A DNA stretch of 64,000 nucleotides from assembly GCA_002412885.1 (NCBI GenBank), contig DHVX01000071.1:85982-149981 (forward strand), written 5' to 3'. The notes below the pieces were generated by a model. That model was not told the DNA's origin and did not search any database. It worked only from the letters and a program-made list of their open reading frames with translations. This DNA comes from Bacteroidales bacterium UBA5197. GTDB lineage: Bacteria; Bacteroidota; Bacteroidia; Bacteroidales; Lentimicrobiaceae. Positions 1 through 8,774 of the stretch are shown in pieces. The translations under genes were made by a program, and so were the position numbers. How positions within the stretch are numbered: the stretch's first letter is position 1; each line of letters begins with the position of its first letter.

Positions 1-1747
1 CAGCCAGAGCACCGCCCGTAACATTAACAATAATATAATCAGGTTGGCTTACACAACCATTTCCATCGGTAACCACAAGGCTGAATTGATTTGGCGTATG
101 CAGCTTTCGGGTTGTTGGGCTTTGAATATTGGGATTCCACAACGAATCGGAAGGCTGCCAGGCATAAGAATAGGGTGGCAAACCTGAAACCGTGCTGCCC
201 TGCAATTGAATGAAAGTTCCGTGATTAATCGTTAAATCATCTCCGGCATTGGCAACTGGCAAGGGATTAACAACCACAGTTACCTGAGATGATACAGGAT
301 TGTAGCCATCGTTTACCAATACAGTATATGTGGTGGTAGTTGTTGGCTCAACCAGGGGATTTTGCAAGGTAGAAGTCCATCCGCCAGGAGCTGACCACGC
401 ATAAGTGTAGGGTTGTTGCACATTTCCGCCGAAAGCATTTACCTGAAGCAGGGCCGATTGTCCGACACAAATTTCACCGGGGCTGGCTGAAGCAGACGCA
501 GCAAGCGCATCGCCCACAAATAGAGTAGCGGCTGGCGACTGACTTGAAGGGGGGCAATCACCACTTACCACACACCTGAACTGATATTGCCCCATTTCGA
601 AAATGGCCGGGCTTACTGTGAGTGTATTGGTGTTGGTTCCGGTGTAAGGCGAGCCTTCGCTGAGGTATTGCCAGAACGCGGTTGAATTTTGCCTGTATTG
701 CCACCTGAAACTTGTATCGCCAATTGCCTCAACCTGAAACACTGCTGCTCCGCCAATAGGAACCATCTGATCTTCAGGCCCTGAAAGAATGGCAGGAAGA
801 GGATCCAGCTCCACCGTAAAGTACTTGCCGTGAATATTTGAATTGTTGCCACAAAGGTCGGTTACACTTCCTACCAGCCGAAGCTCATACTGACCACTTT
901 CATACATGGGAGGGTAAAAACCGATGGTAAAAAACTTCTCCTGTTCTCCACCTGCCTGACATCCGGCACCGTTTACACTTCCAATAATATGTTCAGTTCC
1001 ATCGGGACCAACCAATAAAAAATCGGAGGGAGCTACTGAAAGGCAGAGAATATTCTCATTAAACACGAAAGAAAGTTCTGTAGCACCTGAGCATCCGATA
1101 TTTGTTTCTACATTTGAAATGGTGGCAGGAACATCGTCAAAAATATCAGCAGTTGAAGCGCTGAAGTCAAGTGTGTAACCACTTTGTGTCTGGGTCCAGT
1201 TGCTTACACAAAGTACATAGGTGTCGCCGGCATTTACAGGCAGATCTGCGTTCCACTTATTGGTTGGCCCGCCACCATTGCAATGCTTCGTGCCTCCGTT
1301 TGCGCTGCTTATTCCGGTAGTGCCCTGATAACCACCCCCTCCTGCTGCATTACAACTGGCTTGCATAAAAATAGCATTGTTGTAAATATCACTGCACTCC
1401 ATGGTGTTCATATTAAAAACAGCCCAATCATAATCGTCAGACGAAGAAACCGGTGTAATTACAAATCTGAGTAATCCACTGGTTTTAACTGAAATAACAT
1501 ACCAAACCGAATTCTTTTCTCCATCCATACAACTCCTCGGACATGTCTGGCTTGGGTTAATTTCGTTGGGATAGTTACCGGTACCCTGGAATGACAGAGG
1601 CTGTACATACTGATATGTACAAACCGGAATTGCCCCAAGGCAATCCTGAACAGTTGGCACCTGAGCATAGGATGAAACAACGGAAACAACCAATGCCAAT
1701 AAAACAAATGACTTTGCAAAGAGAATTTTTAAAACTGGAAACTTCAT
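1..1747 (-). CDS. Secreted multi-domain surface protein, C-terminus beyond window (T9SS-type cargo)
   Basis: This gene runs off the left edge; about 582 codons are visible, open from the ATG at 1747. Residues 1-30 form a signal peptide (basic start, hydrophobic stretch, ending SSYAQ). The first ~200 residues are cysteine-rich, with CLGAIPVC near the start and a DDYDWAVFN motif, as often found at the N-terminus of Bacteroidetes proteins carrying a T9SS type B (gliding-motility-associated) sorting domain. Residues ~330-580 look like Ig/PKD-type beta-sandwiches, with a TYTVLVND motif near residue 475. The same kind of motif occurs in the T9SS protein at 61545-63062. The role is probably cell-surface or secreted adhesion or structure; no enzyme motif is visible. 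The sorting domain itself is outside the window, so secretion by T9SS is inferred. It is transcribed divergently from the lipoprotein at 2224. Confidence 0.8.
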   Translation of the reverse strand, partial: MKFPVLKILFAKSFVLLALVVSVVSSYAQVPTVQDCLGAIPVCTYQYVQPLSFQGTGNYPNEINPSQTCPRSCMDGEKNSVWYVISVKTSGLLRFVITPVSSSDDYDWAVFNMNTMECSDIYNNAIFMQASCNAAGGGGYQGTTGISSANGGTKHCNGGGPTNKWNADLPVNAGDTYVLCVSNWTQTQSGYTLDFSASTADIFDDVPATISNVETNIGCSGATELSFVFNENILCLSVAPSDFLLVGPDGTEHIIGSVNGAGCQAGGEQEKFFTIGFYPPMYESGQYELRLVGSVTDLCGNNSNIHGKYFTVELDPLPAILSGPEDQMVPIGGAAVFQVEAIGDTSFRWQYRQNSTAFWQYLSEGSPYTGTNTNTLTVSPAIFEMGQYQFRCVVSGDCPPSSQSPAATLFVGDALAASASASPGEICVGQSALLQVNAFGGNVQQPYTYAWSAPGGWTSTLQNPLVEPTTTTTYTVLVNDGYNPVSSQVTVVVNPLPVANAGDDLTINHGTFIQLQGSTVSGLPPYSYAWQPSDSLWNPNIQSPTTRKLHTPNQFSLVVTDGNGCVSQPDYIIVNVTGGALA

Positions 1748-2223
1748 TTCTGGATCTTTTTACCCTGTCCGACAAACCTTGAATAATCAGGGAGCAGACA
1801 GGATGAGTTATGGTAGCAGGTGTAAAAATAAACAAAAAATGATATCATCAAATTGATTTATGAAAAATATAAGAGAGGCCGGAGGCCGGAGGGAGGAAGC
1901 AGGAATTTCCAATATCTAATTTCTAATTTCTAATTTCCAATTTCCAATCCTCTAACCCTAACCTTAACCTAAACCTGAACCTCAACCTCAACCTCAACCT
2001 TAACCTCAACCTCAACCTTAACCTCAACCTCAACCTGAAGTCAGAAGTCAGAAGTATGAATTTCTAATTTCCAATGTCTATTCCTCTAAAAATATACCTC
2101 CAAATATTTGCCAGTTCATTAGAAATTATTCTATTTTTGAACAAAATTGAGTCACCCTGACAACAGGATTAATTATTCTTTATCGATAGCATAAGCAGAT
2201 AACCATCTTCAAAACATTAAAGA
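1748..2223. other. Divergent intergenic region with word-repeat array, no gene
   Basis: This is a 476-base gap between two divergent genes. Bases 1873-2082 hold the repeat patchwork described separately. The part next to the lipoprotein start (about 2083-2223) is AT-rich and should contain its promoter, but I see no clear TAnnTTTG box. I see no small gene here. Confidence 0.6.
1873..2082. repeat. Intergenic word-repeat array R1
   Basis: This is a patchwork of short tandem words. It opens with GGAGGCC-type heptamers (1873-1896), then TTTCTAA/TTTCCAA heptamers (about 1903-1948). Fourteen uninterrupted hexamers of the form AACCYN follow (1954-2037), mostly AACCTC with scattered AACCTT, AACCTG and AACCTA. 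Three AGAAGTC-type heptamers (2037-2055) and a further TTTCTAA/TTTCCAA stretch close it. The same words recur at 4.7, 5.7 and 26.5 kb. The array lies between divergent genes and has no coding potential. It resembles a telomere-like G/C-skewed repeat only superficially. Confidence 0.9.
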
Positions 2224-3981
2224 ATGACAAAACTTATAAAATCATTGTCTTTCATGCTGTTAATACTAATGTTTCAATCATGCGAATATCCATTGGATGA
2301 GGAGTATTACCGGGAAGTCGCGCAGGTAGATCCAAATACTTTAAATGTCAGCCTAAGCCCCACTGATTCCGTATATTACCTTACCGGCATTACCCATTTC
2401 AGTTGTAATACCCTGACTGATGGATTAACGTTGTATGATGTCAGGGTTTTTATTGACACTACAGAAATTACAACCTATAAGGACAAAATAAATGATTTCT
2501 ATCTGGATTGCAAAGACTATACCGACGGTGAGTACATCCTTAACGTGGTATTGGTAACCAGCACAACCTCAGGCAGTCTGGCCGATTTATTAGGCGCTGA
2601 AGGGTTTATTTATCATTTATCCTGGAGACTGGTTGTTGATAAATCAACGCCAACGCCTGTGCAGATTACAAGAATATTTAATGATAGTGGCATCGTAAAA
2701 ATTGAATGGGAAAAATATTTGAAGGTTAATTTCGGATGCTACAAAGTAGTGAAAACTGTAAGAGGCTACCCCTCCAATGTTGTTGAAGTTGTCACAGACA
2801 GAAACAGGACTTATTTCTATGATTCGACCTTTATAGGAGGGTGGTCAGAATATTTTGTAAGGGTTGAATCTCCGATTTTTAAAACCGCCAGCAGTGAGAA
2901 AATAGTATATAGTGATGAATACCCTGAATTTAAAGCTGAATGGAAATACGATAATCATGTTGAGCTAAGCTGGAATAAATGCAAATATCCCAAAGCATTT
3001 GTAAAGTATGTGTTATATATTAATAACCAGTCACCAATTGATATCCTGAATATAAATACAACAACCTTTTCAGGTAATTTTGGTATTCTCAGCCAGAAAT
3101 CAACATTCAATCTCAAAGCCATCTCCCGAAATGCCAAAGTCGATAACGGAAAAGTATATAACTTGAATTCAACTGCTAATTGTATTGTGGGCGAAGAGTT
3201 TATTGAGTTTTCAAGTGCAATGAAAAATCAGGCAAATGGCTACATCCTTTTCAGGGATGAGTCAAATTTGTACAAATACAGCCCATTTTCAGGCGGAATT
3301 GAAACAGTTATGCCTCATCCTGCTGACTACTCGAATTACGTTCTATCCCCAAATTTTGACAAATTGTTTTTCGGCTCAAAAACCGAATACATTGACCCAT
3401 CATCACTTATGATTATTACTGTCCCGGCGTTCAATTATCTTATCAGCAATCTATCATTGACAAATAATGGAATAAGCAGGGTTTCCGGATCACTTGTGAT
3501 GTATGATTACAATAATTTCGTTCAGGGAATCGGCCTGAATGTTACCGGGAGCGGGGCTTGGTCAATATCTGATGACAATAAATACTTGTTTTTATTTAAC
3601 AAATATGATGAGATTCTCGATTGTTACGAAATAATCAACGGACTAGCTACAAAAATCTGGACACTCCCCGCCACAGAGTATAAGCTTATACCTGGGCAGC
3701 CGGATAAGATAATAGTCAAAAATTCAACCTCCGCCGATGCCAGAAGTCTAAGTAGCAACCAGGTGATAATTTCAATTCCGGCGGCAAAGCACTTTCTGGA
3801 GGATGTGTATTCACCCCAGAAACTGTTATTGCTTTACGACTACTCTAGTGATAATCTGGAGTTTTACAACTATGAAACCGGTGCAAAACTTAAAACGATT
3901 CATGGCCGAAGTGCAAATTATTATTATTCCGAAAATACATTATTTTCTTCCTATGGTTTTAAAATCCCGATAAGTTGGTAG
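2224..3981 (+). CDS. Large lipoprotein with fibronectin-like and propeller-like regions, function unknown
   Basis: This 585-residue protein has an SPII signal: a hydrophobic stretch at residues 8-17 and a lipobox ending FQSC with the lipidated Cys at 20. Acidic residues soon after the Cys (DEE) resemble the Bacteroidetes surface-export signal, so it may face outward. Residues ~140-320 read as one or two fibronectin-III-like sandwiches (VKIEWEKY and VELSWNKC motifs). Residues ~330-585 have repeated short strands that could be a beta-propeller (SPNFDKLFF, SDDNKYLFLF). No catalytic motif is apparent. The next gene starts 4 bases after this stop, so the two are probably co-transcribed and may work as a surface pair. 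I do not recognise a named family. Confidence 0.8.
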   Translation: MTKLIKSLSFMLLILMFQSCEYPLDEEYYREVAQVDPNTLNVSLSPTDSVYYLTGITHFSCNTLTDGLTLYDVRVFIDTTEITTYKDKINDFYLDCKDYTDGEYILNVVLVTSTTSGSLADLLGAEGFIYHLSWRLVVDKSTPTPVQITRIFNDSGIVKIEWEKYLKVNFGCYKVVKTVRGYPSNVVEVVTDRNRTYFYDSTFIGGWSEYFVRVESPIFKTASSEKIVYSDEYPEFKAEWKYDNHVELSWNKCKYPKAFVKYVLYINNQSPIDILNINTTTFSGNFGILSQKSTFNLKAISRNAKVDNGKVYNLNSTANCIVGEEFIEFSSAMKNQANGYILFRDESNLYKYSPFSGGIETVMPHPADYSNYVLSPNFDKLFFGSKTEYIDPSSLMIITVPAFNYLISNLSLTNNGISRVSGSLVMYDYNNFVQGIGLNVTGSGAWSISDDNKYLFLFNKYDEILDCYEIINGLATKIWTLPATEYKLIPGQPDKIIVKNSTSADARSLSSNQVIISIPAAKHFLEDVYSPQKLLLLYDYSSDNLEFYNYETGAKLKTIHGRSANYYYSENTLFSSYGFKIPISW

Positions 3982-3985
3982 CAAA

Positions 3986-4678
3986 ATGAAAAACATAAAC
4001 CTGATTGCTCTTTTCCTTATTTGCTTTTCCGGGGTTAATGCTCAGGTAAGCCTGAAATATCGTCCGGGATACGGTACTTATTTAATGACCAATCTTTCGT
4101 TCTTACAGGAAAGAATTTTAGCAAAAAGTGAATTGCCGGCGAAGATTACAGCTCAGTTCCCGGGATATATCAACCACAAATTAATGATACATCTACCCAA
4201 ACAGGGAGAGGACAATTCGTTGTTTCTTGGCTATGTAACTACTGGTGGAAGGATCAGCCTGACCGACTATTCAGGTAAGTGGCATTTTGACATGAAACTG
4301 AACGGAATTAAAGCCGGATTACACAAAGAATTTCCATTTCAAAAATTCAACCGGTTCAACATCAAGACCTATTTCGACTTCGGAACTACCCTGACTTACA
4401 TGATCATAACAGAATCTATAGAGATTGAAGAAGAGAAAATAAAAGAATCAGCTCTTTTTGTTGGACATGGTATCGATTTCGAACCCGGCTTTCTTATTAA
4501 GATTGAACAACCACGGTTCAATGTTGGACTATTCTGTGGATTTGAGCTGGATATTGCTATGGCTTTTTATAAGAGAGGCGCATTCAGGGGAAAATTACAA
4601 GGAGGAAACCGGCCGGTCAGGCCGAACTGGTCAGGACTAAGAACAGGCTTTCAGATTGATTTGAAATCCAGAAAATAA
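3986..4678 (+). CDS. Secreted barrel-like protein, function unknown
   Basis: This 230-residue protein has a cleavable signal peptide (residues 1-19, ending VNA before Gln). The mature part alternates hydrophobic and polar residues with aromatic belts and Gly-rich turns, as in small outer-membrane beta-barrels; this is an impression, not a family match. The start codon lies 4 bases after the stop of the upstream lipoprotein, pointing to translational coupling. A surface lipoprotein plus a barrel would make a plausible outer-membrane complex. The 3' end faces repeat array R2. Confidence 0.7.
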   Translation: MKNINLIALFLICFSGVNAQVSLKYRPGYGTYLMTNLSFLQERILAKSELPAKITAQFPGYINHKLMIHLPKQGEDNSLFLGYVTTGGRISLTDYSGKWHFDMKLNGIKAGLHKEFPFQKFNRFNIKTYFDFGTTLTYMIITESIEIEEEKIKESALFVGHGIDFEPGFLIKIEQPRFNVGLFCGFELDIAMAFYKRGAFRGKLQGGNRPVRPNWSGLRTGFQIDLKSRK

Positions 4679-4698
4679 ACATTCTGGCCCGAAAAGAG

Positions 4699-4850
4699 AA
4701 ATCAGAGGTCAGAGGTCAGAGGTCAGAGGTCCGAAATCCGAAATCCTCAACCTCAACCTTAACCTTAACCTCAACCTCATCCGCAATCCGAAATCCGAAA
4801 TCCGAAATCCGAAATCCGAAATCCGAAATCCGAAATCCTCAATCTCATAT
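4699..4850. repeat. Intergenic word-repeat array R2
   Basis: Four AGAGGTC heptamers (about 4703-4732) lead into CCGAAAT heptamers. A short run of AACCTC/AACCTT hexamers follows (about 4746-4778), then a long run of ATCCGAA heptamers (about 4779-4838). The array fills nearly the whole gap between two convergent genes (stop codons at 4678 and 4853). Its words are the same as in arrays R1, R3 and R4. Confidence 0.9.
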
Positions 4851-4852
4851 AT

Positions 4853-5530
4853 TTATTTCAAATCTTTTTGACAATGCTTTTCGTAATATGATTTTGCCTG
4901 TTCAGAACCCTGATCCAATGCATTCTTCCAGTCCTGACAAGCTTCGGATTTCTTTCCAATTTTGAAAAAGCATACGCCCCTGTTCATCAAAGCCGCGGAA
5001 AAGTCAGGCTTTAGTTTTAGTGAATAATTGTAATCCTCCAGTGCAAGTTGCTCATTTCTCATTTTAAGGTAGCAATTGCCCCTGTTAAAATAATAATAAG
5101 GAACAAGATAAAAGTCTTCGCCATTTGCCTTTGCATACATAATTGCGTAATTATAATCTATTAATGCTTTTTCAAGGTCTGAGTTCAGCCGGTGAAGTTC
5201 ACCGCAATAAAAATGCAATTCATCATCTTCCTGAAATATCCTTAATCCTTTTTCAAGGCCAGAGATTACCTTAATGGTATTCTCAGTATTCAATGCTCCC
5301 GCCTGATACAACACCAAATAGGCCTCCCTGAAAACGGAGTCAATACGGATGGCTTCAAGTAATTGAGTAACTGCCTGGTTTGCTTTCTTTTCCTGTATCA
5401 AAACCCTTGCTCCATCAGTCAGCTCAATTATATTATTTCTGCCTTCCTCTGTAATTGAATATATTTCCTGGCAATGGACATCAAATTGCAGGCAGGCGAA
5501 TGCAATAAAAGCAAAAATATACTTTTTCAT
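4853..5530 (-). CDS. Periplasmic/secreted TPR-repeat protein
   Basis: This 225-residue protein has an N-terminal signal peptide (residues 1-21). Tetratricopeptide repeats lie at about residues 40-75, 100-132 and 145-212; the last two (ALEDYNYSLKLKP, SEACQDWKNALDQG) fit the TPR pattern best. TPR domains act as protein-protein scaffolds in envelope complexes; no partner is indicated here. The gene is convergent with the barrel-like protein and divergent from the PKD lipoprotein, with repeat arrays on both sides (R2 and R3). It appears to be a single-gene unit. Confidence 0.8.
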   Translation of the reverse strand: MKKYIFAFIAFACLQFDVHCQEIYSITEEGRNNIIELTDGARVLIQEKKANQAVTQLLEAIRIDSVFREAYLVLYQAGALNTENTIKVISGLEKGLRIFQEDDELHFYCGELHRLNSDLEKALIDYNYAIMYAKANGEDFYLVPYYYFNRGNCYLKMRNEQLALEDYNYSLKLKPDFSAALMNRGVCFFKIGKKSEACQDWKNALDQGSEQAKSYYEKHCQKDLK

Positions 5531-5923
5531 TTTCTGGTATTTTGTGACTATTAGAAATTCAGGGACCTTCGAAAATCAGTTAAAGAATTTTTATGCGAAT
5601 ATTGTATTTATTTCCGGAACCATGCATACGAAAATAGAATGATCTGAAAAAAAACAGAGAATCCGTAAATTTGTCAATCTAAAATCCGAAGTCAGAAGTC
5701 AGAAATCAGAGGTCAGAGGTCAGATGTCCGAAATCCGCAATCCGAACCGAAGCGAAGCGGAGCTCACCGAAGGTAAATCCGAAATCCGCAATCCGAAATC
5801 CGCAATCCGAAATTGGAAATTAGAAATTAGAAATTAGAAATTCCCTTATAATCCATAAATTTGCATAATCAAATCGCAAAACCTGCGTTAAAGGTATAAT
5901 ACGAACCTGCAAAGGCAACCACG
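5531..5923. other. Divergent intergenic region with repeat array, no gene
   Basis: This is a 393-base gap between the TPR gene and the PKD lipoprotein, which diverge. Bases 5682-5844 are repeat array R3. The flanks (5531-5681 and 5845-5923) are AT-rich and presumably hold the two promoters, though no convincing TAnnTTTG box was seen. No small gene was recognised. Confidence 0.6.
5682..5844. repeat. Intergenic word-repeat array R3
   Basis: The array contains AGAAGTC and AGAGGTC heptamers, then ATCCGAA/ATCCGCA heptamers. These are interrupted at 5742-5781 by a non-repetitive module containing GGAGCTCACCGAAGG, which is shared with array R4. It ends with TTAGAAA heptamers (about 5814-5844), which are the reverse complement of the TTTCTAA words in R1. 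It sits between divergent genes. Confidence 0.9.
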
Positions 5924-6625
5924 ATGTTTAGAAACCAAAAGATTCTTTTATTTGCATTGTCAGCATTCATATTTGCTGCCTGCGGAAAAGATGAACAAAA
6001 TACCACCAATCACCTTCCTGTCGCCAACTTCACCGTCAACACATACCGCGGCGATGTAAACACTGTGTTTCAATTTGATGCCAGCCTTGTGAGCGATCTG
6101 GAGGACCCGACTGATGTGCTTGAAATCAGGTGGGACATGAACAATAGTGGTGTTTATGACACTCCTTTCAGCACGGTGAAGTTTACTACACATCAGTACA
6201 GCCAGAGTGGCTTGTATTTTCCGGTAATGCAGGTGCGCGACACCAAGGGAATGACAGATTCCATCAGAAAAATGGTGGTGGTTGTTACCGACCTGAACAA
6301 TCAGCCGCCTGAGCTACCCATTTACCTGACACCACCCAACTGGCAAACATGGATGGAACCTACAATTATTTTTAAATGGACATGCTCAGATCCTGAAAAC
6401 GATCCGCTCAGCTTCGACCTGTGGATCGGCCGAAGTCTGGAATCAATGCAGCCGGTGCAAACCGGAATTACTACTTCTGAAATTGTTGGTCAGAATACCG
6501 TCTTCAACACAACAATATCAGGCTTTGGATTAAATCGCACCTTCTACTGGCAGGTATTTGCACGCGACATAGCCGGTAATTACACTCCTGGCCATATCTG
6601 GAGATTTACCACCAGACCTGAATAA
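5924..6625 (+). CDS. PKD-domain lipoprotein
   Basis: This 233-residue lipoprotein has its lipobox ending FAAC at residue 20, followed by Gly-Lys-Asp-Glu. Residues ~30-110 match a PKD fold: PVANFTV opening, FDASLVSDLEDP, and an RWDMNN core strand. Residues ~120-233 form a second sandwich of fibronectin type, ending WQVFARDIAGNYTPG. Such proteins usually bind glycans or proteins at the cell surface; no enzyme signature is seen. The stop codon directly abuts the ATG of the next gene, so the two form an operon. Confidence 0.8.
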   Translation: MFRNQKILLFALSAFIFAACGKDEQNTTNHLPVANFTVNTYRGDVNTVFQFDASLVSDLEDPTDVLEIRWDMNNSGVYDTPFSTVKFTTHQYSQSGLYFPVMQVRDTKGMTDSIRKMVVVVTDLNNQPPELPIYLTPPNWQTWMEPTIIFKWTCSDPENDPLSFDLWIGRSLESMQPVQTGITTSEIVGQNTVFNTTISGFGLNRTFYWQVFARDIAGNYTPGHIWRFTTRPE

Positions 6626-7939
6626 ATGCCCGGATCAGGAATTTTCAGAACATTATTGCTGCTGATGTTTGTTTCAGGGCAAATGTTATTTGCTTCTGAA
6701 TATCACCTCAAAGGAAACATTAAAGGAATCTCCGAAAGTAAGATTTTCCTGCAGGAATTTTATGGCGACCAGAACAAAGTCACCGATTCTGCAATGGCCG
6801 ACCTGAATGGCAATTTCAGTTTTACCATAAATTCTGAAAAACCACCGGGACAATACCGGTTGATTTTTGCAAACCGACGTTTCCTCGATTTCGTTTTTAA
6901 CCAGGAAAACATTCAGTTCACCACCAGTCTCGATCATCTGATCGACGATATGAAAGTTACTGAATCCACTGAAAACTATGTGTATTACCAATACCTGAAG
7001 TTCAGAGTAAAAAGTCAGAAGCGAATTGATCAGCTAAGCAAACAGCTTTATTCTTACGACAGCACCAAAGCTTTTTTTGCGGAAGCAAAACACGAATACC
7101 TGAACCTCATCAGGCAGGAAGATGAATTTACCAATCAATTATTGAGCGAATACCCGCAACTGCTTGTTTCATCTTTTATCAAAATTGATCGCGAACCCAG
7201 ACCCGATCCGTCATGGAACAAAGCAATGGCGAACCAATGGGTTTTTGAAAAATTTCCTGAATATTTTCAATTCAACGACACATTATTGCTGAGGTCAAAT
7301 GCCGTTTCGGCAAAAATAATCGCTTATCTTTCAGTTGCACTTTCACTTCACAACCACCCCGATAGCCTGGAAAATATCTTGAAAACCGCATCCTTCCGTT
7401 TGCTGGCTTCAACCGGACAGAGCGAAAAGATGTTCAGATTTATGAATGAATATCTGAGCAATGGTTTTGTAAGATTGGGATATAAAAATATATCCGCACA
7501 GATTTCTGAAATTCCTTTTCCTTGCTGTACCTGCCGGACAGTTGAAAACAAAAACACTTTAAGCAAGGCAACAAAAGCCGGAATGCCAGCTTCCGTTTTA
7601 TTGAAAAATATAAACGGCGAAAAAACAAAGGTAAAACTTCAGGGAATAACCACCCTGATGCTGATTGCCGCAGCAGATTGCAAATGGAGCGATCTGCTGA
7701 CAAAAGGCCTTATGTCGGGCAACGCACTTTCAACCGCAGGAAAGCAGATATTAATCATTTACAGTGAAGATGAAATGACTGAAGTAAAATCTGAAAACAG
7801 GTTTTTACATTTTATTTCTGAAAAGGAGCTGAAAAAGATTTCTGTTGCAGCGGGAGTTCAAACGCTTCCCATGCTCATCACCATCAATGAAAAGGGAGAA
7901 GTATTGCATACCTCAACTTCATGGCTTGATCTGATGTAG
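6626..7939 (+). CDS. DUF4369-type protein with degenerate thioredoxin-like C-terminus
   Basis: This 437-residue protein has a signal peptide (residues 1-23). Residues ~25-115 match the DUF4369 domain (YHLKGNIKG, DSAMADLNGNFSF, FIF-type strands) that commonly precedes a thioredoxin/TlpA domain in Bacteroidetes. The C-terminal ~130 residues keep the thioredoxin layout (PASVLLKNINGE, then a buried strand LMLIAAADCKW, then a cis-Pro-like TLPMLITINEKGE). The redox CXXC is missing: only ADCKW is present where WCGPC is expected. A separate CCTC cluster lies at about residue 300. It is therefore probably not a classical disulfide reductase. The start directly follows the PKD lipoprotein stop. Confidence 0.72.
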   Translation: MPGSGIFRTLLLLMFVSGQMLFASEYHLKGNIKGISESKIFLQEFYGDQNKVTDSAMADLNGNFSFTINSEKPPGQYRLIFANRRFLDFVFNQENIQFTTSLDHLIDDMKVTESTENYVYYQYLKFRVKSQKRIDQLSKQLYSYDSTKAFFAEAKHEYLNLIRQEDEFTNQLLSEYPQLLVSSFIKIDREPRPDPSWNKAMANQWVFEKFPEYFQFNDTLLLRSNAVSAKIIAYLSVALSLHNHPDSLENILKTASFRLLASTGQSEKMFRFMNEYLSNGFVRLGYKNISAQISEIPFPCCTCRTVENKNTLSKATKAGMPASVLLKNINGEKTKVKLQGITTLMLIAAADCKWSDLLTKGLMSGNALSTAGKQILIIYSEDEMTEVKSENRFLHFISEKELKKISVAAGVQTLPMLITINEKGEVLHTSTSWLDLM

Positions 7940-7945
7940 AGACTG

Positions 7946-8671
7946 TTACTCTGACCAGCCGCTGGCGAGAATATCTACCAAATGTATGGTTTTAATCGGA
8001 AGGTTCTGCTTTTTGATATAAGCATCAAGATGCATAAGGCATGATGAATCGGTGGAAACAATATAATCTGCACCGGTTTGCATGGCCCGGTTAACCTTAA
8101 ATTCAGCCATAGCTACTGAAATTGCTTCATGTTTCACTGAAAATGTTCCACCGAAACCGCAGCAGGTTGTTGTTTCTTCCATTTCAACAAGTGTCAGACC
8201 GCGCACATTGGCAAGCAATTGTCTGGCTTCATCTTTAAGCCCGTACTCCCTCAATCCGGCGCAGCTGTCATGAAAAGTTACCTTATGGTTAAAAGTCGCA
8301 CCTATATCTCTGACTTTGATCACATTTACAAGAAAGTCTGAAAGTTCAAAAATATTCTTTTTCAGCAGGCGGTATTCATTGTGCAGGGCTGAATTATAGA
8401 ACATTTCATCGTAATAATTCCGCACCATTCCCACACATGAAGCCGAAGGGGCAACCACATATTTACAGTCGATAAAGTCGCGGATAAACTTCTCGCCCAT
8501 CGATTTGGCATGATCCCAGAAGCCACTGTTATATGCTATCTGACCACAGCATGTCTGGTTTTTGTTATACCTGACATCAACTCCGGCCTTTTCAAGCACT
8601 TTAACCATATTGTAACCAGTCTCGGGATAGAGCTGATCTATAAAACAAGGGATAAAAATATCAACAACCAT
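7946..8671 (-). CDS. lutA: LutA/YkgE-type (Fe-S)-binding oxidoreductase subunit
   Basis: This 241-residue protein has two cysteine-rich CCG domains typical of LutA/YkgE and the glycolate oxidase GlcF family: Cys9 (IPCF), Cys41-Cys42-Gly43, Cys79, then Cys137 (HDSC), Cys170-Cys171-Gly172 and Cys201. LutA acts with LutB and LutC in oxidising L-lactate to pyruvate. I chose the ATG at 8671 because MVVDIFIPC is the usual beginning; an in-frame TTG at 8692 would add seven atypical residues. No lutB is adjacent. A LUD-domain gene (24331) lies 16 kb away, so the substrate is not proven. It converges with the upstream operon, leaving 6 bases between stops. Confidence 0.85.
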   Translation of the reverse strand: MVVDIFIPCFIDQLYPETGYNMVKVLEKAGVDVRYNKNQTCCGQIAYNSGFWDHAKSMGEKFIRDFIDCKYVVAPSASCVGMVRNYYDEMFYNSALHNEYRLLKKNIFELSDFLVNVIKVRDIGATFNHKVTFHDSCAGLREYGLKDEARQLLANVRGLTLVEMEETTTCCGFGGTFSVKHEAISVAMAEFKVNRAMQTGADYIVSTDSSCLMHLDAYIKKQNLPIKTIHLVDILASGWSE

Positions 8672-8774
8672 GAAATCTGAAAATTTTAACAAACCTACAT
8701 TATATTTGCATCAAATACAACGATTGTTTACAAATTAGCCGGCCATTTAAAAATCAGGCGATTAACTCTTCTTC

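Noticed and set aside
1954..2037. Possible CRISPR array
   Set aside because: The units are contiguous hexamers without spacers, so this is not CRISPR.
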